Assembly: GCF_001667505.1 (NCBI RefSeq) | Contig: NZ_LZHZ01000060.1 | Location: 1 to 64,000 of the forward strand | DNA: 64,000 nt | DNA from: Mycobacterium sp. ACS1612 | GTDB lineage: Bacteria > Actinomycetota > Actinomycetes > Mycobacteriales > Mycobacteriaceae | Reading direction: 5' to 3' | In this document: piece by piece, positions 16,167-25,660 of the stretch | Position numbering within the stretch: the first letter of the stretch is position 1 | Layout of the letters: each line of letters opens with the position of its first letter | Translations under genes and position numbers: made by a program | Notes under the pieces: generated by a model | What the model was told of the DNA's origin: nothing | Database searches by the model: none | What the model saw: only the letters and a program-made list of their open reading frames with translations

Positions 16167-17306
16167 TCACCGCGGCTCCTCCCACACACCGCGATACATC
16201 ACGCGGGCGACAGCCAGATCCGAGTCCAGGACCACCAAGTCGGCGGCACTGCCTGCGACGAGTCCGCCATCCGGCAGTCCGAGCGCGCGCGCCGGGTTGA
16301 CCGACGCCTGGCGCACGGCCAACATCAGGGCCTCGTCGCGCGGTAATCCGCTGTGCGCCACAGCGAAGCGGAAAACCCGGTCCATGGTCGCGGTGCTGCC
16401 GGCGATAGTGTCGGTACCCGCCACCCTGGCGACGCCGTCGACGACGTTCACTTGCACAGGTCCGAGGTGGTAGGCCCCGTCGGGCTTCCCGGCCGCCGCC
16501 ATCGCATCGGTGATCAGCGACACCCGATCGGGCCCCACGCTGTGCGCGACATGTCGGTACAGTGCGGGGTCGACGTGCACGCCGTCGGTGATCACTTCGA
16601 CTGTCACCCTGGCGTCTTCCAGCAGCGCGATGACCGGACCCGGTTCCCGGGTGTTGATCGGGCGCATGGCGTTGAACAAGTGGGTCCCCACCGTCGCGCC
16701 CGCCGCCAGCGCCGCGCCCGTCTGCTGGTAGGTCGCCTCGGTGTGGCCGACAGCGGCCACCACTGCGCGGTCGACGATCCGCTCGATCGCGGCCAGGGCA
16801 CCGTCGCGCTCCGGTGCCACGGTGATCATCCGGATCGCGCCTTGACCGGCATCGAGCACCCGGTCGATCTCGGCGGGGTCAGGGTCGCGCATCAGCGACG
16901 GCTGATGTGCGCCGCACCGCTTGGCGGACAGCCACGGTCCTTCCAAGTGGATGCCTGCGATGACGCCCGCGTGCACGTCGTCGGCCAAACCCGTTACCTG
17001 GCGCAGCAATTCGTCCGGTCCCGCGGTGACCAACGAGGCAACCAGCGACGTGGTCCCGTGTTTTCGGTGCAGCGTCGCGGCGGTCGCCGTGTCCGCAGGC
17101 GAGGCGGTCGAGAAGTTCGCGCCGTCGCCACCGTGGACGTGGGTGTCCACGAAGCCTGGTACCACGGTGACCGCGCCGAGGTCACGATCGGTGTCGCGCG
17201 GCGCGGCGCCTGCGCCAAGGGCGGCGACAGTCCCGTTTGACACCTCAATCCACCCGGGCCGCAATATCTCTCGCCCCGTCAGGATCGTCTCGGCAGCCAA
17301 TATCAC
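16167..17306 (-). CDS. nagA: N-acetylglucosamine-6-phosphate deacetylase
   Basis: A 379-residue cytoplasmic enzyme that removes acetate from GlcNAc-6-phosphate to give glucosamine-6-phosphate. Metal and substrate motifs are in order: DTHVHGGDGANF, HLEGPWLS, VGHTEATY, GTHLFNAMRPI and SLITDAMAAAG. GTG at 17306 follows directly on the stop of nagB, so the two are translationally linked. It is the last gene of nagB-nagA after crr, and it feeds nagB's substrate. Normal length and no missing residue. Confidence 0.95.
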   Translation of the reverse strand: MILAAETILTGREILRPGWIEVSNGTVAALGAGAAPRDTDRDLGAVTVVPGFVDTHVHGGDGANFSTASPADTATAATLHRKHGTTSLVASLVTAGPDELLRQVTGLADDVHAGVIAGIHLEGPWLSAKRCGAHQPSLMRDPDPAEIDRVLDAGQGAIRMITVAPERDGALAAIERIVDRAVVAAVGHTEATYQQTGAALAAGATVGTHLFNAMRPINTREPGPVIALLEDARVTVEVITDGVHVDPALYRHVAHSVGPDRVSLITDAMAAAGKPDGAYHLGPVQVNVVDGVARVAGTDTIAGSTATMDRVFRFAVAHSGLPRDEALMLAVRQASVNPARALGLPDGGLVAGSAADLVVLDSDLAVARVMYRGVWEEPR

Positions 17307-18092
17307 TCAGATGCCCTGCCAATCCGGCTTGCCGCGGTAGGTTTCGCGGTAGTAGGCCGCAAGCTGAAGCCGATGTGCCGCAGCGTCATCCAGCAGCGCT
17401 GTGACGTGCGGATGATGCTGCAGTATGGTCGCGGGCCACATCGCGCTCACCGGCCCCTCGACCAGATGGTGGACGGCTTCGGCCTTGCCGCCGCCGGTCG
17501 CCACCAGGACCACGTGCCTGGCCTCCATGATCGTCGCCAGGCCCTGCGTCAGGCAGTGCGTCGGCACAGCCTCCACGTCACCGCCGAAGAAGCGGGCGTT
17601 GTCGATTCGGGTCTGCCGGGTCAGCGTCTTGATGCGAGTGCGCGAAGCCAGTGATGACCCCGGCTCGTTGAACGCAATGTGGCCGTCGGTGCCGATGCCG
17701 AGGATTTGCAGGTCGATGCCGCCCGACTGATGTATCGCGTTCTCGTACGCTGCGCACGCGGCAGGGATGTCGTCGGCCAGACCGTCCGGTCCGTGCACCG
17801 CGCCGGGGGCGAAGTCGACCCGCGAGACGAACACCCGGTCGATCACATTGCGATAGCGCTCGGGGTGGTCGGCGGGTAGCCCGACATACTCGTCGAGAGT
17901 GAAGCCGCGCGCCTTCGCGAACGAGATCGAACCGGCATCGCAGCGCGCCGCCAATTCGTCGTAGATCATCAGCGGCGATGATCCCGTCGCGAGGCCGAGC
18001 ACGGTATCCGGCTTGCGGGCCAGCAGTTCGCCGATGGCGTCGGCCGCAACCGCGCCGATCTGTCCGGCGTCCGGCAGGATTACGACTTCCAT
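17307..18092 (-). CDS. nagB: glucosamine-6-phosphate deaminase
   Basis: A 261-residue sugar-isomerase-fold enzyme that converts glucosamine-6-phosphate to fructose-6-phosphate and ammonia, the entry to glycolysis. Family marks are LGLATGSSP for phosphate binding, FTLDEYVGLP, and GIGTDGHIAFNEPGSS with the catalytic Asp/His. It abuts crr upstream and nagA downstream with no gap. Together with nagA and the PTS genes it makes a complete GlcNAc import and breakdown route. Confidence 0.96.
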   Translation of the reverse strand: MEVVILPDAGQIGAVAADAIGELLARKPDTVLGLATGSSPLMIYDELAARCDAGSISFAKARGFTLDEYVGLPADHPERYRNVIDRVFVSRVDFAPGAVHGPDGLADDIPAACAAYENAIHQSGGIDLQILGIGTDGHIAFNEPGSSLASRTRIKTLTRQTRIDNARFFGGDVEAVPTHCLTQGLATIMEARHVVLVATGGGKAEAVHHLVEGPVSAMWPATILQHHPHVTALLDDAAAHRLQLAAYYRETYRGKPDWQGI

Positions 18093-18563
18093 CTACTTGT
18101 TCGCGGTGAAAAGAATTGCCCCGGAGGCAATCTGCGCACCCTCGAAGACCGCATCCGACGGGGTGATGTTGGAGGATTCGCGTTCGTCCATCACCACCAC
18201 CGGGACAATGGGGTCGAGCCCCTTGGCTTCCACCCATGCGACGTCATAGGTGATGATCAACTGCCCCGCCGTGACCTCATCGCCCTGGCTGGCATGCGCA
18301 GTGAAGCCCTGCCCCTTCAACCCGACGGTGTCCAGCCCGAGGTGGACCAGGACGCCCACGTTGTCCGCCGTCATGACGATGTACGCGTGCGGCATCAACT
18401 TCAAGATCTTCCCGCTGACCGGAGCGACGGCCTCCACCACCCCGCGTGGCGGATCGACGGCGGCACCGAAACCCACCATGCCCTGGGAAAAGACAGGATC
18501 AGGAACGTCCGGCAGGGCAACGGCGCGGCCCGCGACCGGGGCAAGGACTGACGTCGTACTCAC
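18093..18563 (-). CDS. crr: PTS glucose-type EIIA component
   Basis: A 156-residue phosphocarrier. The two histidines of the active site are visible 15 residues apart (His59 in LMPHA, His74 in VLVHLGLDTVGLKGQGF), the same spacing as His75/His90 in E. coli EIIA-Glc. GTG at 18563 gives the expected N-terminus TTSVLAPVAG; an earlier TTG adds nine residues. It heads the crr-nagB-nagA unit and is divergent from nagE, whose product lacks an EIIA domain. It therefore probably supplies phosphate to NagE and perhaps other permeases. Confidence 0.92.
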   Translation of the reverse strand: MSTTSVLAPVAGRAVALPDVPDPVFSQGMVGFGAAVDPPRGVVEAVAPVSGKILKLMPHAYIVMTADNVGVLVHLGLDTVGLKGQGFTAHASQGDEVTAGQLIITYDVAWVEAKGLDPIVPVVVMDERESSNITPSDAVFEGAQIASGAILFTANK

Positions 18564-18658
18564 GCACCAACAATACGAGCGTGCGGGCAAGAGGGTCTCA
18601 AGTTCACCGGTTCTCGTCTAGGCTTCCGGTCAGCTTCGGCGAAGGAGGTCCACAGGAT

Positions 18659-20236
18659 ATGAGCGAGTCAGCGAAACCCGAAGGGACGACGGCAAAGTCG
18701 GGTCGGCGGATCCCCGGCTTCGCGCAACTGCAGCGACTCGGCAAGAGCCTGATGCTTCCGATCGCCGTGCTGCCCGCCGCAGGCATCCTGCTGCGACTCG
18801 GCCAGCCCGACGTGCTCGGCAAGATCCAAGCCCCGGTGATCAGCTCCTTCTTCCAGGCGATGAGCGCCGCCGGTGACGCACTGTTCAGCAACCTCGCTCT
18901 GCTGTTCGCCGTCGGTGTCGCGATCGGATTCGCCAAGAAGGCGGACGGTTCGACCGCACTGGCGGCCGTCGTCGGTTACCTCGTGGTGCAGGCGGTGTTC
19001 AAGACGATGTCGCCGATCGTGCTCGCGGGTCAGGTGGACAAGGCGGGCGAGCAAGCACAGATCAACTACAGCGTGTTCGCCGGCATCGTGGTCGGGCTCG
19101 TCACCGCGTGGCTGTTCGACCGCTATCACACCATCCAATTGCCTTCCTATCTCGGCTTCTTCGGCGGCAGGCGGTTCGTCCCCATCGTGGTGTCACTGGT
19201 CTGCCTGTTCCTCGCGTTCGCGATGAGCTACTTCTATCCGATCTTCGACGCGGGCCTGACGGGTCTCGGCAAGTTCATCGGCGGCTCGGGCGCGTTCGGG
19301 GCGTTCGTGTACGGCTTCGTGAATCGCATGCTGATTCCGTTCGGCCTGCACCACATCCCGAACTCCTACATCTGGTTCCTCTACGGCGACTATCAGGCGC
19401 CGGACGGCAAAGTCGTCACCGGCGAGTTGACCCGCTTCGCGGCGGGCGATCCCACCGGCGGGCACCTCACGTCGGGCTTCTACCCGATTCTGATGTTCGG
19501 GCTGCCCGCCGCCGCGCTGGCGATGATCCACGTCGCCAACAAGAAACAACGTAAGGTCGCCGTCGGCATACTGGCGGCCGCCGCGCTGACCGCGTTTCTG
19601 ACCGGCGTGACCGAACCGCTCGAGTTCGCGTTCATGTTCGTGGCGTTCCCGTTGTACGTCATCCACGCGGTGCTTACGGGGCTGTCGCTGGCAATCGCCT
19701 ACCTACTCGACATCCACCTCGGCTTCTCGTTCTCGGCGGGCCTGATCGACCTGCTTCTATGGGGCGGAGCGCCCGCGGCCAAGAACATCCCACTGCTGTT
19801 GGGCATGGGTGTGGTCTTCTTCGTCGTCTACTACGTGTTGTTCCGATTCGCCATCACCCGATGGAACCTGAGAACGCCTGGGCGCGAACCGGAAAGCGAA
19901 TTCGAGGCTGAGGAAGCCGCCAACCTCGGCGAGGGCGCGGCATCGGCGACAGCGGTGACGACCGGCGGGGCCGCCACCGCGACGAAGACAGCGCCCGCAG
20001 CTGTTGACAACAAGGCAGAACAGGTCATCGCCGCGTTCGGCGGCCGGGACAACCTCGTCAACGTCGACGCGTGCATCACGCGCTTGCGTATGGAGGTCGC
20101 CGACCCGAGCAAAGTGGATCAGGAGCGACTGAAGAGTCTGGGTGCGGCGGGCGTGATCGAAGTCGGCAACAGCGTGCAAGCCGTCTTCGGCACGGACGCG
20201 GAAGCGTTGAAGAACGACATCAACGACATCCGCTAG
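18659..20236 (+). CDS. nagE: PTS N-acetylglucosamine permease, EIICB
   Basis: A 525-residue membrane protein that imports GlcNAc while phosphorylating it. The EIIC part (about residues 25-410) has multiple membrane helices and the substrate-site stretch FGLHHIPNSYIWF and GVTEPLEFAF. An Ala/Thr-rich linker leads to the EIIB domain with the phosphorylated cysteine at about residue 472 in DACITRLRM. There is no EIIA domain; crr, divergent 95 bases away, supplies it. ATG at 18659 follows GAAGGAGGTC. I saw no strong DasR-type palindrome in the gap and no regulator gene nearby. Confidence 0.94.
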   Translation: MSESAKPEGTTAKSGRRIPGFAQLQRLGKSLMLPIAVLPAAGILLRLGQPDVLGKIQAPVISSFFQAMSAAGDALFSNLALLFAVGVAIGFAKKADGSTALAAVVGYLVVQAVFKTMSPIVLAGQVDKAGEQAQINYSVFAGIVVGLVTAWLFDRYHTIQLPSYLGFFGGRRFVPIVVSLVCLFLAFAMSYFYPIFDAGLTGLGKFIGGSGAFGAFVYGFVNRMLIPFGLHHIPNSYIWFLYGDYQAPDGKVVTGELTRFAAGDPTGGHLTSGFYPILMFGLPAAALAMIHVANKKQRKVAVGILAAAALTAFLTGVTEPLEFAFMFVAFPLYVIHAVLTGLSLAIAYLLDIHLGFSFSAGLIDLLLWGGAPAAKNIPLLLGMGVVFFVVYYVLFRFAITRWNLRTPGREPESEFEAEEAANLGEGAASATAVTTGGAATATKTAPAAVDNKAEQVIAAFGGRDNLVNVDACITRLRMEVADPSKVDQERLKSLGAAGVIEVGNSVQAVFGTDAEALKNDINDIR

Positions 20237-20309
20237 TCGTTTGGGTCGAGACTGCATCTACGCACGGAAAGTACGAGTGCGGGCGTGCTGGAATGCCGTT
20301 TCGGCGCAA

Positions 20310-21539
20310 CTAGTCGGCGGGTAGGAACAGCGCGGCGGCACCGGCGGCGATCAGGATCAGCGCCGAAATCATCACAGCGACAGCGGTCCAGCCGTATCCG
20401 TCGAATGCCAGCCCGCCCAGCCAGCCGATGACACTCGAACCGCCGTAGTAGAACAGGTTGTACAGCGAGGATGCCTGAGCTTTACCAATGGGCGCCGACC
20501 GGCCTGCCCACCCTGCGGCGATCGAGTGGGCGCCGAAGAAGCCCGCGGTGGCGATGACCAGACCGGCAAGTACCGCAACGATGTTGTTGCTCAACGTGAT
20601 CGCGATGCCCGCCACCATGATCGCCACCGACACCAGCAGCACCGGTTTGCGGCCGAACCGCGACGCTTCCCCTCCGGCGCGGGCCGATGCCCACGTCCCG
20701 GCGAGGTATGCCAGAAACACCAGGCTGACCGCGAACGGAGGTAAATAGAAGGGCGCCCCTGCCAACCGAAAGCCCAGATAGTTGTAAAGCGCGACGAATG
20801 CACCCATCAACAGAAACGCCTGGCCGAACAGCGTCAGTTGGCGGCGCGACCGCAGATTGGCCGACAAGCGATGAGCCAGGCTCCCTTCGGCATTGGCGTG
20901 CGTCCGGTTGCCGGGGACGAAGCCGCGGGGCGGCGGAGCCAGTTTCACGAAGCCCACAGCCGCGAGCCCGCACAGCACCGCGACCGAGAGGACACCAACA
21001 CGCCAACCCGCGATCTCGGCGACGGGACTCGACACCAACCTGCCCGCCAATCCGCCGATGGTGGTTCCGGCGACGAAGGTTCCCGCCGCCCGCGCGGCAT
21101 GCGCGGGATCGATCTCCTCGGTGAGGTATGCGACCGCGATGGCGGGCACGCCACCGACGAGCAGACCTTCGAGAAAGCGCCCGGCCAGCAGCATGTCGAA
21201 GCTCGGCGCGAAGGGCACCAGCACGCCCACGGTCGTCGCCCCGATGACCGAGAACGAAATCGCCCTCACACGGCCGATCCGGTCGGCGAGCGACGACCAC
21301 GGGATCACGCCGATGGCGAGACCGATTGTCGATGCCGAAATCATCAACGCCGCGCCCGCCGAGCCGACACCGAGGTCGGCAGCGATCAGCGGCAGTACCG
21401 CTTGAGGCGAATACAGCTGAGCGAACGTCGCCACGCCCGCGCAGAACAGCGCGGTGAGCAGCCGGCCGTACGCGGACGAGCCGCGCGCGTGGCCGTTCCA
21501 TACCGGGGCAGCTGCGCTTTCGGTTGACACCCAGGGCAC
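20310..21539 (-). CDS. MFS transporter
   Basis: A 409-residue, 12-helix major facilitator protein resembling the YnfM/YgaY-type drug or metabolite exporters. The loop 2-3 signature is seen as SSLADRIGRVRA, and YSPQAVLPLI at the first helix is typical of that group. GTG at 21539 is used; GTG at 21530 is an alternative. It lies 73 bases downstream of a LysR gene on the same strand, and a CATGT-N7-ACATG box in that gap is a likely LysR site. Substrate unknown. Confidence 0.88.
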   Translation of the reverse strand: MPWVSTESAAAPVWNGHARGSSAYGRLLTALFCAGVATFAQLYSPQAVLPLIAADLGVGSAGAALMISASTIGLAIGVIPWSSLADRIGRVRAISFSVIGATTVGVLVPFAPSFDMLLAGRFLEGLLVGGVPAIAVAYLTEEIDPAHAARAAGTFVAGTTIGGLAGRLVSSPVAEIAGWRVGVLSVAVLCGLAAVGFVKLAPPPRGFVPGNRTHANAEGSLAHRLSANLRSRRQLTLFGQAFLLMGAFVALYNYLGFRLAGAPFYLPPFAVSLVFLAYLAGTWASARAGGEASRFGRKPVLLVSVAIMVAGIAITLSNNIVAVLAGLVIATAGFFGAHSIAAGWAGRSAPIGKAQASSLYNLFYYGGSSVIGWLGGLAFDGYGWTAVAVMISALILIAAGAAALFLPAD

Positions 21540-21556
21540 GCTAAGCGCGGGGCTGT

Positions 21557-21573
21557 CATGTGTCTAATACATG
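21557..21573. promoter_or_regulatory. LysR-type box before the MFS gene
   Basis: Perfect inverted repeat CATGT-N7-ACATG, which contains the T-N11-A pattern of LysR-type sites. It lies 18 bases upstream of the MFS start and after the LysR gene stop. Confidence 0.5.
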
Positions 21574-21612
21574 AGTAATGCCAGGTTGATGTGACAAGCG
21601 CATCACTCGACT

Positions 21613-22524
21613 TCACCGCGGCGGCGCGCCCGCCGCCGACTCGAGAAATGTGACGAAGCGCTGCCCCGGCGGCGCCAGTCCCCGATTTCTGTCCCACACC
21701 AGCCCGACCTCCCGCTTGGCCCCGACATTGGTCAGCGGGACGTGGACGACCTGCGATTCGTCGGCGACCCGGGGAACCGGGACGACCCCAACGCCGAACC
21801 CCGCCGAGACGAGGCCCTCGATCGTGGAGAGCTCGGTCGCCTCGAAGACGATGTCCGGGTCGAGACCCTCCTCCGCCCACAGTTCATCGGTCAGTTGACG
21901 TAGCCCGGCTTGCCGTACCAACGCCACATACGGCTCGGACGCCGCTGCCGACAACCGCACGCGGGCGCGCGACGCCAAGCGATGCCCGCGCGGAACCACC
22001 AGACACAACCGCTCCTCATACAGTCGATGCCACGCCAGTTCCGGCGCCTCGGGCCGCGGCGACGTGATGCCGATGTCCGCTTGACCGTTGATGACGCGAT
22101 GGGTGATTTCGCTTGCCGGGCCCTGGAACAAGTCGAACGATATCCGCTGCGCCGATTCCCGGAAGCGCCGAAGCTGTTCGGGCACAAACCAACTGGCCAG
22201 CGAATGGAGGAAGGCCAGCCGCACCCGTCCGGTGTCAGGGTCGCGAAGCGCACCGATGCGGTCGACGGCGGACTGCATTTCGGCGAGGCTGCGGCGGGCG
22301 TGTTCGAGCATGATCTGTCCGTACGGATTGAGGCGCAACCGGCGATTGACTCGATCGAACAGCGGGGCGCCGACCTGCGCCTCGAAACGGGCCAGCGCCC
22401 GCGACAACGTCGGTTGGCTCACGCCCAACTCCGCGGCCGCCTCGGTGACGTGCTCGATCTCGGCCAGCGCCACGAACCATTCCAATTCTTCGAGATGCAC
22501 GCATGAACGATAGCGAAACTGCAT
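21613..22524 (-). CDS. LysR-family transcriptional regulator
   Basis: A 303-residue regulator with the N-terminal helix-turn-helix (VTEAAAELGVSQPTLSRALA) and a periplasmic-binding-protein-like effector domain. A GTG at 22500 (VHLEELEWF) is an alternative start nearer the usual LysR N-terminus. Unusually for LysR pairs it is not divergent from its probable target: the MFS transporter gene follows on the same strand. The inducer is unknown. Confidence 0.88.
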   Translation of the reverse strand: MQFRYRSCVHLEELEWFVALAEIEHVTEAAAELGVSQPTLSRALARFEAQVGAPLFDRVNRRLRLNPYGQIMLEHARRSLAEMQSAVDRIGALRDPDTGRVRLAFLHSLASWFVPEQLRRFRESAQRISFDLFQGPASEITHRVINGQADIGITSPRPEAPELAWHRLYEERLCLVVPRGHRLASRARVRLSAAASEPYVALVRQAGLRQLTDELWAEEGLDPDIVFEATELSTIEGLVSAGFGVGVVPVPRVADESQVVHVPLTNVGAKREVGLVWDRNRGLAPPGQRFVTFLESAAGAPPR

Positions 22525-22542
22525 GAAGTTCGGCAGGACGCA

Positions 22543-23361
22543 TCACGGGCCGGTGCGGGTTCCTGACACGAGAAAGCCGGTGTAGGAACTGAAGAATCGA
22601 CCATCGGCGTCGGCGGTGCGCAACGAATCCGACCAGCGCTGCACATCGGCGCGATCGAGGAGTCCGCCCGCCACGAGCCTGTTTGCGGTCGAGAAGAACA
22701 GATACAACTGATCGGCCAGCTCCAACTCGCGGAGCACCAACGTCTTCGGGTGGGCGACGACGTCGGTAAGGCCCGCGTCGAGAAACAGCGGGACAAGCTT
22801 GCGCCCGATCCAACCGGAGGGGAACCGGTCGCACCATTCGTTCAAGATGGTGCGGGTGGTCGCGCGATCAGCCGAGTCGACCGTCAACGTCTCCCAATCG
22901 TTGTCGTAGGCGACAAGCACACCACCGGGCCGCAACACGCGGACCATCTCACCGATAGCAGGAGCGGGATCAGCGATGTGCTGAAGCACCCGATCGATGC
23001 GGCAGCCATCGAAATGAGCGTCGTCGTAGGGTAATTCGGCGGCATCAGCGACGTGGAAGGACAGCCCCTCGACGCCACCGTGGCGGGCGCGCGCCGCGTC
23101 GATCATCGCCTCACTGCCGTCGACGGCGACCACCGATCCACCTGGGACGACAAGTCTGGCCAGCGCCGCGGCGTCGTCCCCTAGCCCACAGCCCACCTCC
23201 AGGATCCGACGACCGCGGCCGGTCCCGAGCAATTCGTAGCTCTCGCGTTTGCATTCGGCGAAGAACGGCAGCGAGTCGACCAGCGTCAGACATCGCGAGA
23301 ACATCTCGAAATCCGGGGCGCGGTCGACGCTCTGGAAACCGGAAGCAAGGTCGTCGGTCAT
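22543..23361 (-). CDS. class I SAM-dependent methyltransferase
   Basis: A 272-residue methyltransferase. The SAM-binding motif I is ILEVGCGLGDDAAALARL, with the acidic VVAVDGSEAMI as motif II and VLRPGGVLVAYDND as a late strand. ATG at 23361 is chosen for GAGGG five bases upstream; in-frame starts further back lack such a site. The C-terminal part after residue 200 is a helical cap as in small-molecule methyltransferases of the UbiE/Methyltransf_11 group. It is divergent from an SDR gene. Substrate unknown. Confidence 0.88.
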   Translation of the reverse strand: MTDDLASGFQSVDRAPDFEMFSRCLTLVDSLPFFAECKRESYELLGTGRGRRILEVGCGLGDDAAALARLVVPGGSVVAVDGSEAMIDAARARHGGVEGLSFHVADAAELPYDDAHFDGCRIDRVLQHIADPAPAIGEMVRVLRPGGVLVAYDNDWETLTVDSADRATTRTILNEWCDRFPSGWIGRKLVPLFLDAGLTDVVAHPKTLVLRELELADQLYLFFSTANRLVAGGLLDRADVQRWSDSLRTADADGRFFSSYTGFLVSGTRTGP

Positions 23362-23458
23362 GGTCGCCCTCATTTTCTCCGTCGTCAATTCTTGCTCAAA
23401 CCACGCCATGAGAGGGTGGATCCCGCTGCAGATCGCGGACTGCTGAAAGGAACATCCG

Positions 23459-24289
23459 ATGTCCACTTGGCTCATCACCGGTTGCTCGACCGGCCTCGGC
23501 CGCGCACTCGCCGAGGCCGTCATCAGTGCGGGACACAACGCCGTTGTCACCGCGCGCGATGCCGCGAAAGTCGCCGATCTGGCCGACGTCGCGTCCGACC
23601 GCGTACTCGCCGTAGCACTCGACGTGACCGAGCCCGATCAGGTGAGTGCCGCGGTGCAGCAGGCCAACGAGCGGTTCGGCGGCGTCGACGTGCTGGTCAA
23701 CAATGCCGGCTACGGGTACCGCGCCGCCGTCGAAGAGGGCGAGGACGACGCGGTCCGACAGCTGTTCGAGACGCACTTCTTCGGCACCGTCGCGATGACG
23801 AAGGCAGTACTGCCGGACATGCGGGCGCGGCGGCGCGGCTGGATCGTGAACATCTCGTCCATCGGCGCCCAGCGGACACCGGTCGGGTCCGGCTACTACG
23901 CCGCGGCGAAAGCGGCCATCGAAGGCCTCAGCGGGTCACTGCGCGATGAGGTTGCGCCCCTTGGCATTTGGGTCACCGTCGTCGAACCCGGCGCGTTTCG
24001 TACCGACTTCGCCGGACGCTCGCTGACCCAGTCGCCCACGGTCATCGACGACTACGCCGATACCGCAGGCCGGCGGCGCAAGGAAAACGACACGATGGAC
24101 GGCAACCAGGCAGGCGATCCCGCGAAAGCGGCCGAGGCCATCATCACCGTCGTCGAATCGAGTGAGCCGCCCGCGTTCCTGCTACTCGGCCCGGACGCGC
24201 TCGCCACCTACCGAAACGTCGCCGAAGCCCGTGCCAACGAAATCGCGAAGTGGGAAGACCTGAGCGCAAGTACCGACTTCGATACGTAA
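23459..24289 (+). CDS. short-chain dehydrogenase/reductase
   Basis: A 276-residue SDR oxidoreductase. The nucleotide-binding motif is TGCSTGLGRALA near the N-terminus, then NNAGYG, a serine in NISSIG and the catalytic YYAAAK. The acidic residue after strand 2 is not obvious (TARDAAK), which leans toward NADP(H). It resembles the group often labelled oxidoreductase or short-chain dehydrogenase in mycobacteria. Its start is 97 bases from the divergent methyltransferase. Substrate unknown. Confidence 0.9.
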   Translation: MSTWLITGCSTGLGRALAEAVISAGHNAVVTARDAAKVADLADVASDRVLAVALDVTEPDQVSAAVQQANERFGGVDVLVNNAGYGYRAAVEEGEDDAVRQLFETHFFGTVAMTKAVLPDMRARRRGWIVNISSIGAQRTPVGSGYYAAAKAAIEGLSGSLRDEVAPLGIWVTVVEPGAFRTDFAGRSLTQSPTVIDDYADTAGRRRKENDTMDGNQAGDPAKAAEAIITVVESSEPPAFLLLGPDALATYRNVAEARANEIAKWEDLSASTDFDT

Positions 24290-24330
24290 ACCGATCCGCG
24301 GCCGCCCCGGCAAGCGTTTAATGACCCGAC

Positions 24331-24819
24331 ATGAGCGGCTATCGGACAGTGATCGTCGGCACGGACGGGTCGGACTCGTCGATGCGGGCCGTCGAGCGGG
24401 CGGGTGCGTTCGCGGCGCAGGAAAACGCGAAGCTGATCATCGCCAGCGCGCACATCCCACACGTGGACCGGGGTAGCTGGTCACACGCGCCAACGCACGA
24501 CCACGTCGCCGACCCGCGCGCTGCTGACACGCTGGGCCGCGAGGGCTACATGCTGCACGGCGACGCGCCGGTCTACGCGATCCTTCGCGACGCACGCGAC
24601 AAGGCAAAAGGCGCGGGCGCACACGACATCGAGGAACGCGCCATCGAGGGCGCACCGGTCGACGCCCTGATCCACCTGGCGCAGGAGGTCAAGGCGGATC
24701 TGATCGTCGTCGGCAACGTCGGCCTCAACTCGGTGGCAGGGCGGCTGCTCGGCTCGGTTCCCGCCGACGTCGCGCGCAAATCGAAGATCGACATCCTGAT
24801 CGTGCACACCTCCGGCTAG
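24331..24819 (+). CDS. universal stress protein
   Basis: A 162-residue UspA-domain protein with the N-terminal strand VIVGTDGSDSSMRAVE and the ATP-binding loop VVGNVGLNSVAGRLLGSVP, which keeps the G-x2-G-x9-G-S pattern. It is therefore likely to bind ATP. Single-domain form, unlike the tandem-domain mycobacterial Usp proteins of the DosR regulon. Separate from its neighbours by short gaps in the same direction. Role in stress is inferred from the family only. Confidence 0.92.
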   Translation: MSGYRTVIVGTDGSDSSMRAVERAGAFAAQENAKLIIASAHIPHVDRGSWSHAPTHDHVADPRAADTLGREGYMLHGDAPVYAILRDARDKAKGAGAHDIEERAIEGAPVDALIHLAQEVKADLIVVGNVGLNSVAGRLLGSVPADVARKSKIDILIVHTSG

Positions 24820-24857
24820 CAGGCACACCGCGCTGGTGCGGGACAATCGCAGCCAGC

Positions 24858-25562
24858 ATGACCGATATCGACGAACCCACCGCAGGTGGTCGACGCCGCC
24901 ACATCGTGCGGCTGGCGCTGTTCGCGGGATTCCTGCTCGGTCTGTTCTATCTGGTCGCCGTCAGCCACGTCATCGACGTCGACGACATCCGGCAGACGGT
25001 CGCCGCCGCCGGCCCCGCCGCGCCGCTGACCTACATCGTGGTGGCCGCCGTGCTCGCCGCCCTGTTTGTCCCCGGCCCCATCCTGGCCGCAGGCAGCGGT
25101 GTGTTGTTCGGGCCCGTGCTGGGGGTGTTTGTGACCCTGGGCGCCACGGTCGGTACAGCGATCATCGCCAGCCGCATCGGCAGGCGCGCAGGCCGGGACA
25201 GTGCGCGGGCGCTTCTGGGCGCGGACCGCGCCGACCGTCTCGACCGACTGATCGACCGCCGCGGCCTGTGGGCCGTCGTCGGTCAGCGATTCATCCCCGG
25301 CGTCTCCGACGCGCTGGCGTCGTATGCGTTCGGGGCTTTCGGAGTTCCGTTGTGGCAGATGGCCGTTGGAGCCTTCATCGGGGCGGCGCCGCGGGCCTTC
25401 GTCTACACCGCGCTTGGCGCGTCGATCGGTGACCTTTCCTCGCCGCTGGCCTACTCCGCCGTCGCGGTCTGGTGCGTGACGGCCGTCGTCGGCGCTTTCG
25501 TCACGCACCGCGGGTACGTGAAGTGGCGTGACCGGCGCCGGGAGCAAGACCCGACGCAATAA
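24858..25562 (+). CDS. TVP38/TMEM64 (DedA-superfamily) membrane protein
   Basis: A 234-residue inner-membrane protein with about five hydrophobic segments. The core motif is PGPILAAGSGVLFGPVLG, followed after the re-entrant region by GQRFIPGVSDALASYAFG, the pattern of the SNARE-associated/TVP38 group, whose members are linked to lipid scrambling or undecaprenyl-phosphate recycling. An Arg-rich loop separates the two. Short charged tails at both ends. Position gives no further hint. Confidence 0.87.
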   Translation: MTDIDEPTAGGRRRHIVRLALFAGFLLGLFYLVAVSHVIDVDDIRQTVAAAGPAAPLTYIVVAAVLAALFVPGPILAAGSGVLFGPVLGVFVTLGATVGTAIIASRIGRRAGRDSARALLGADRADRLDRLIDRRGLWAVVGQRFIPGVSDALASYAFGAFGVPLWQMAVGAFIGAAPRAFVYTALGASIGDLSSPLAYSAVAVWCVTAVVGAFVTHRGYVKWRDRRREQDPTQ

Positions 25563-25660
25563 GCCGCAGTCAAGCGACTGTCGAAATGCTGCGAAGTGCG
25601 ATCGAGATTGCCGGGCGCCAACCGCTTTCTTTGCGCAAGGGTGTTCGACTTCTGCAATGG

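Noticed and set aside
18564..18658. DasR/NagR operator in the crr-nagE gap
   Set aside because: Only very short inverted repeats such as CTTC-N3-GAAG are seen; nothing with the expected long symmetric form.
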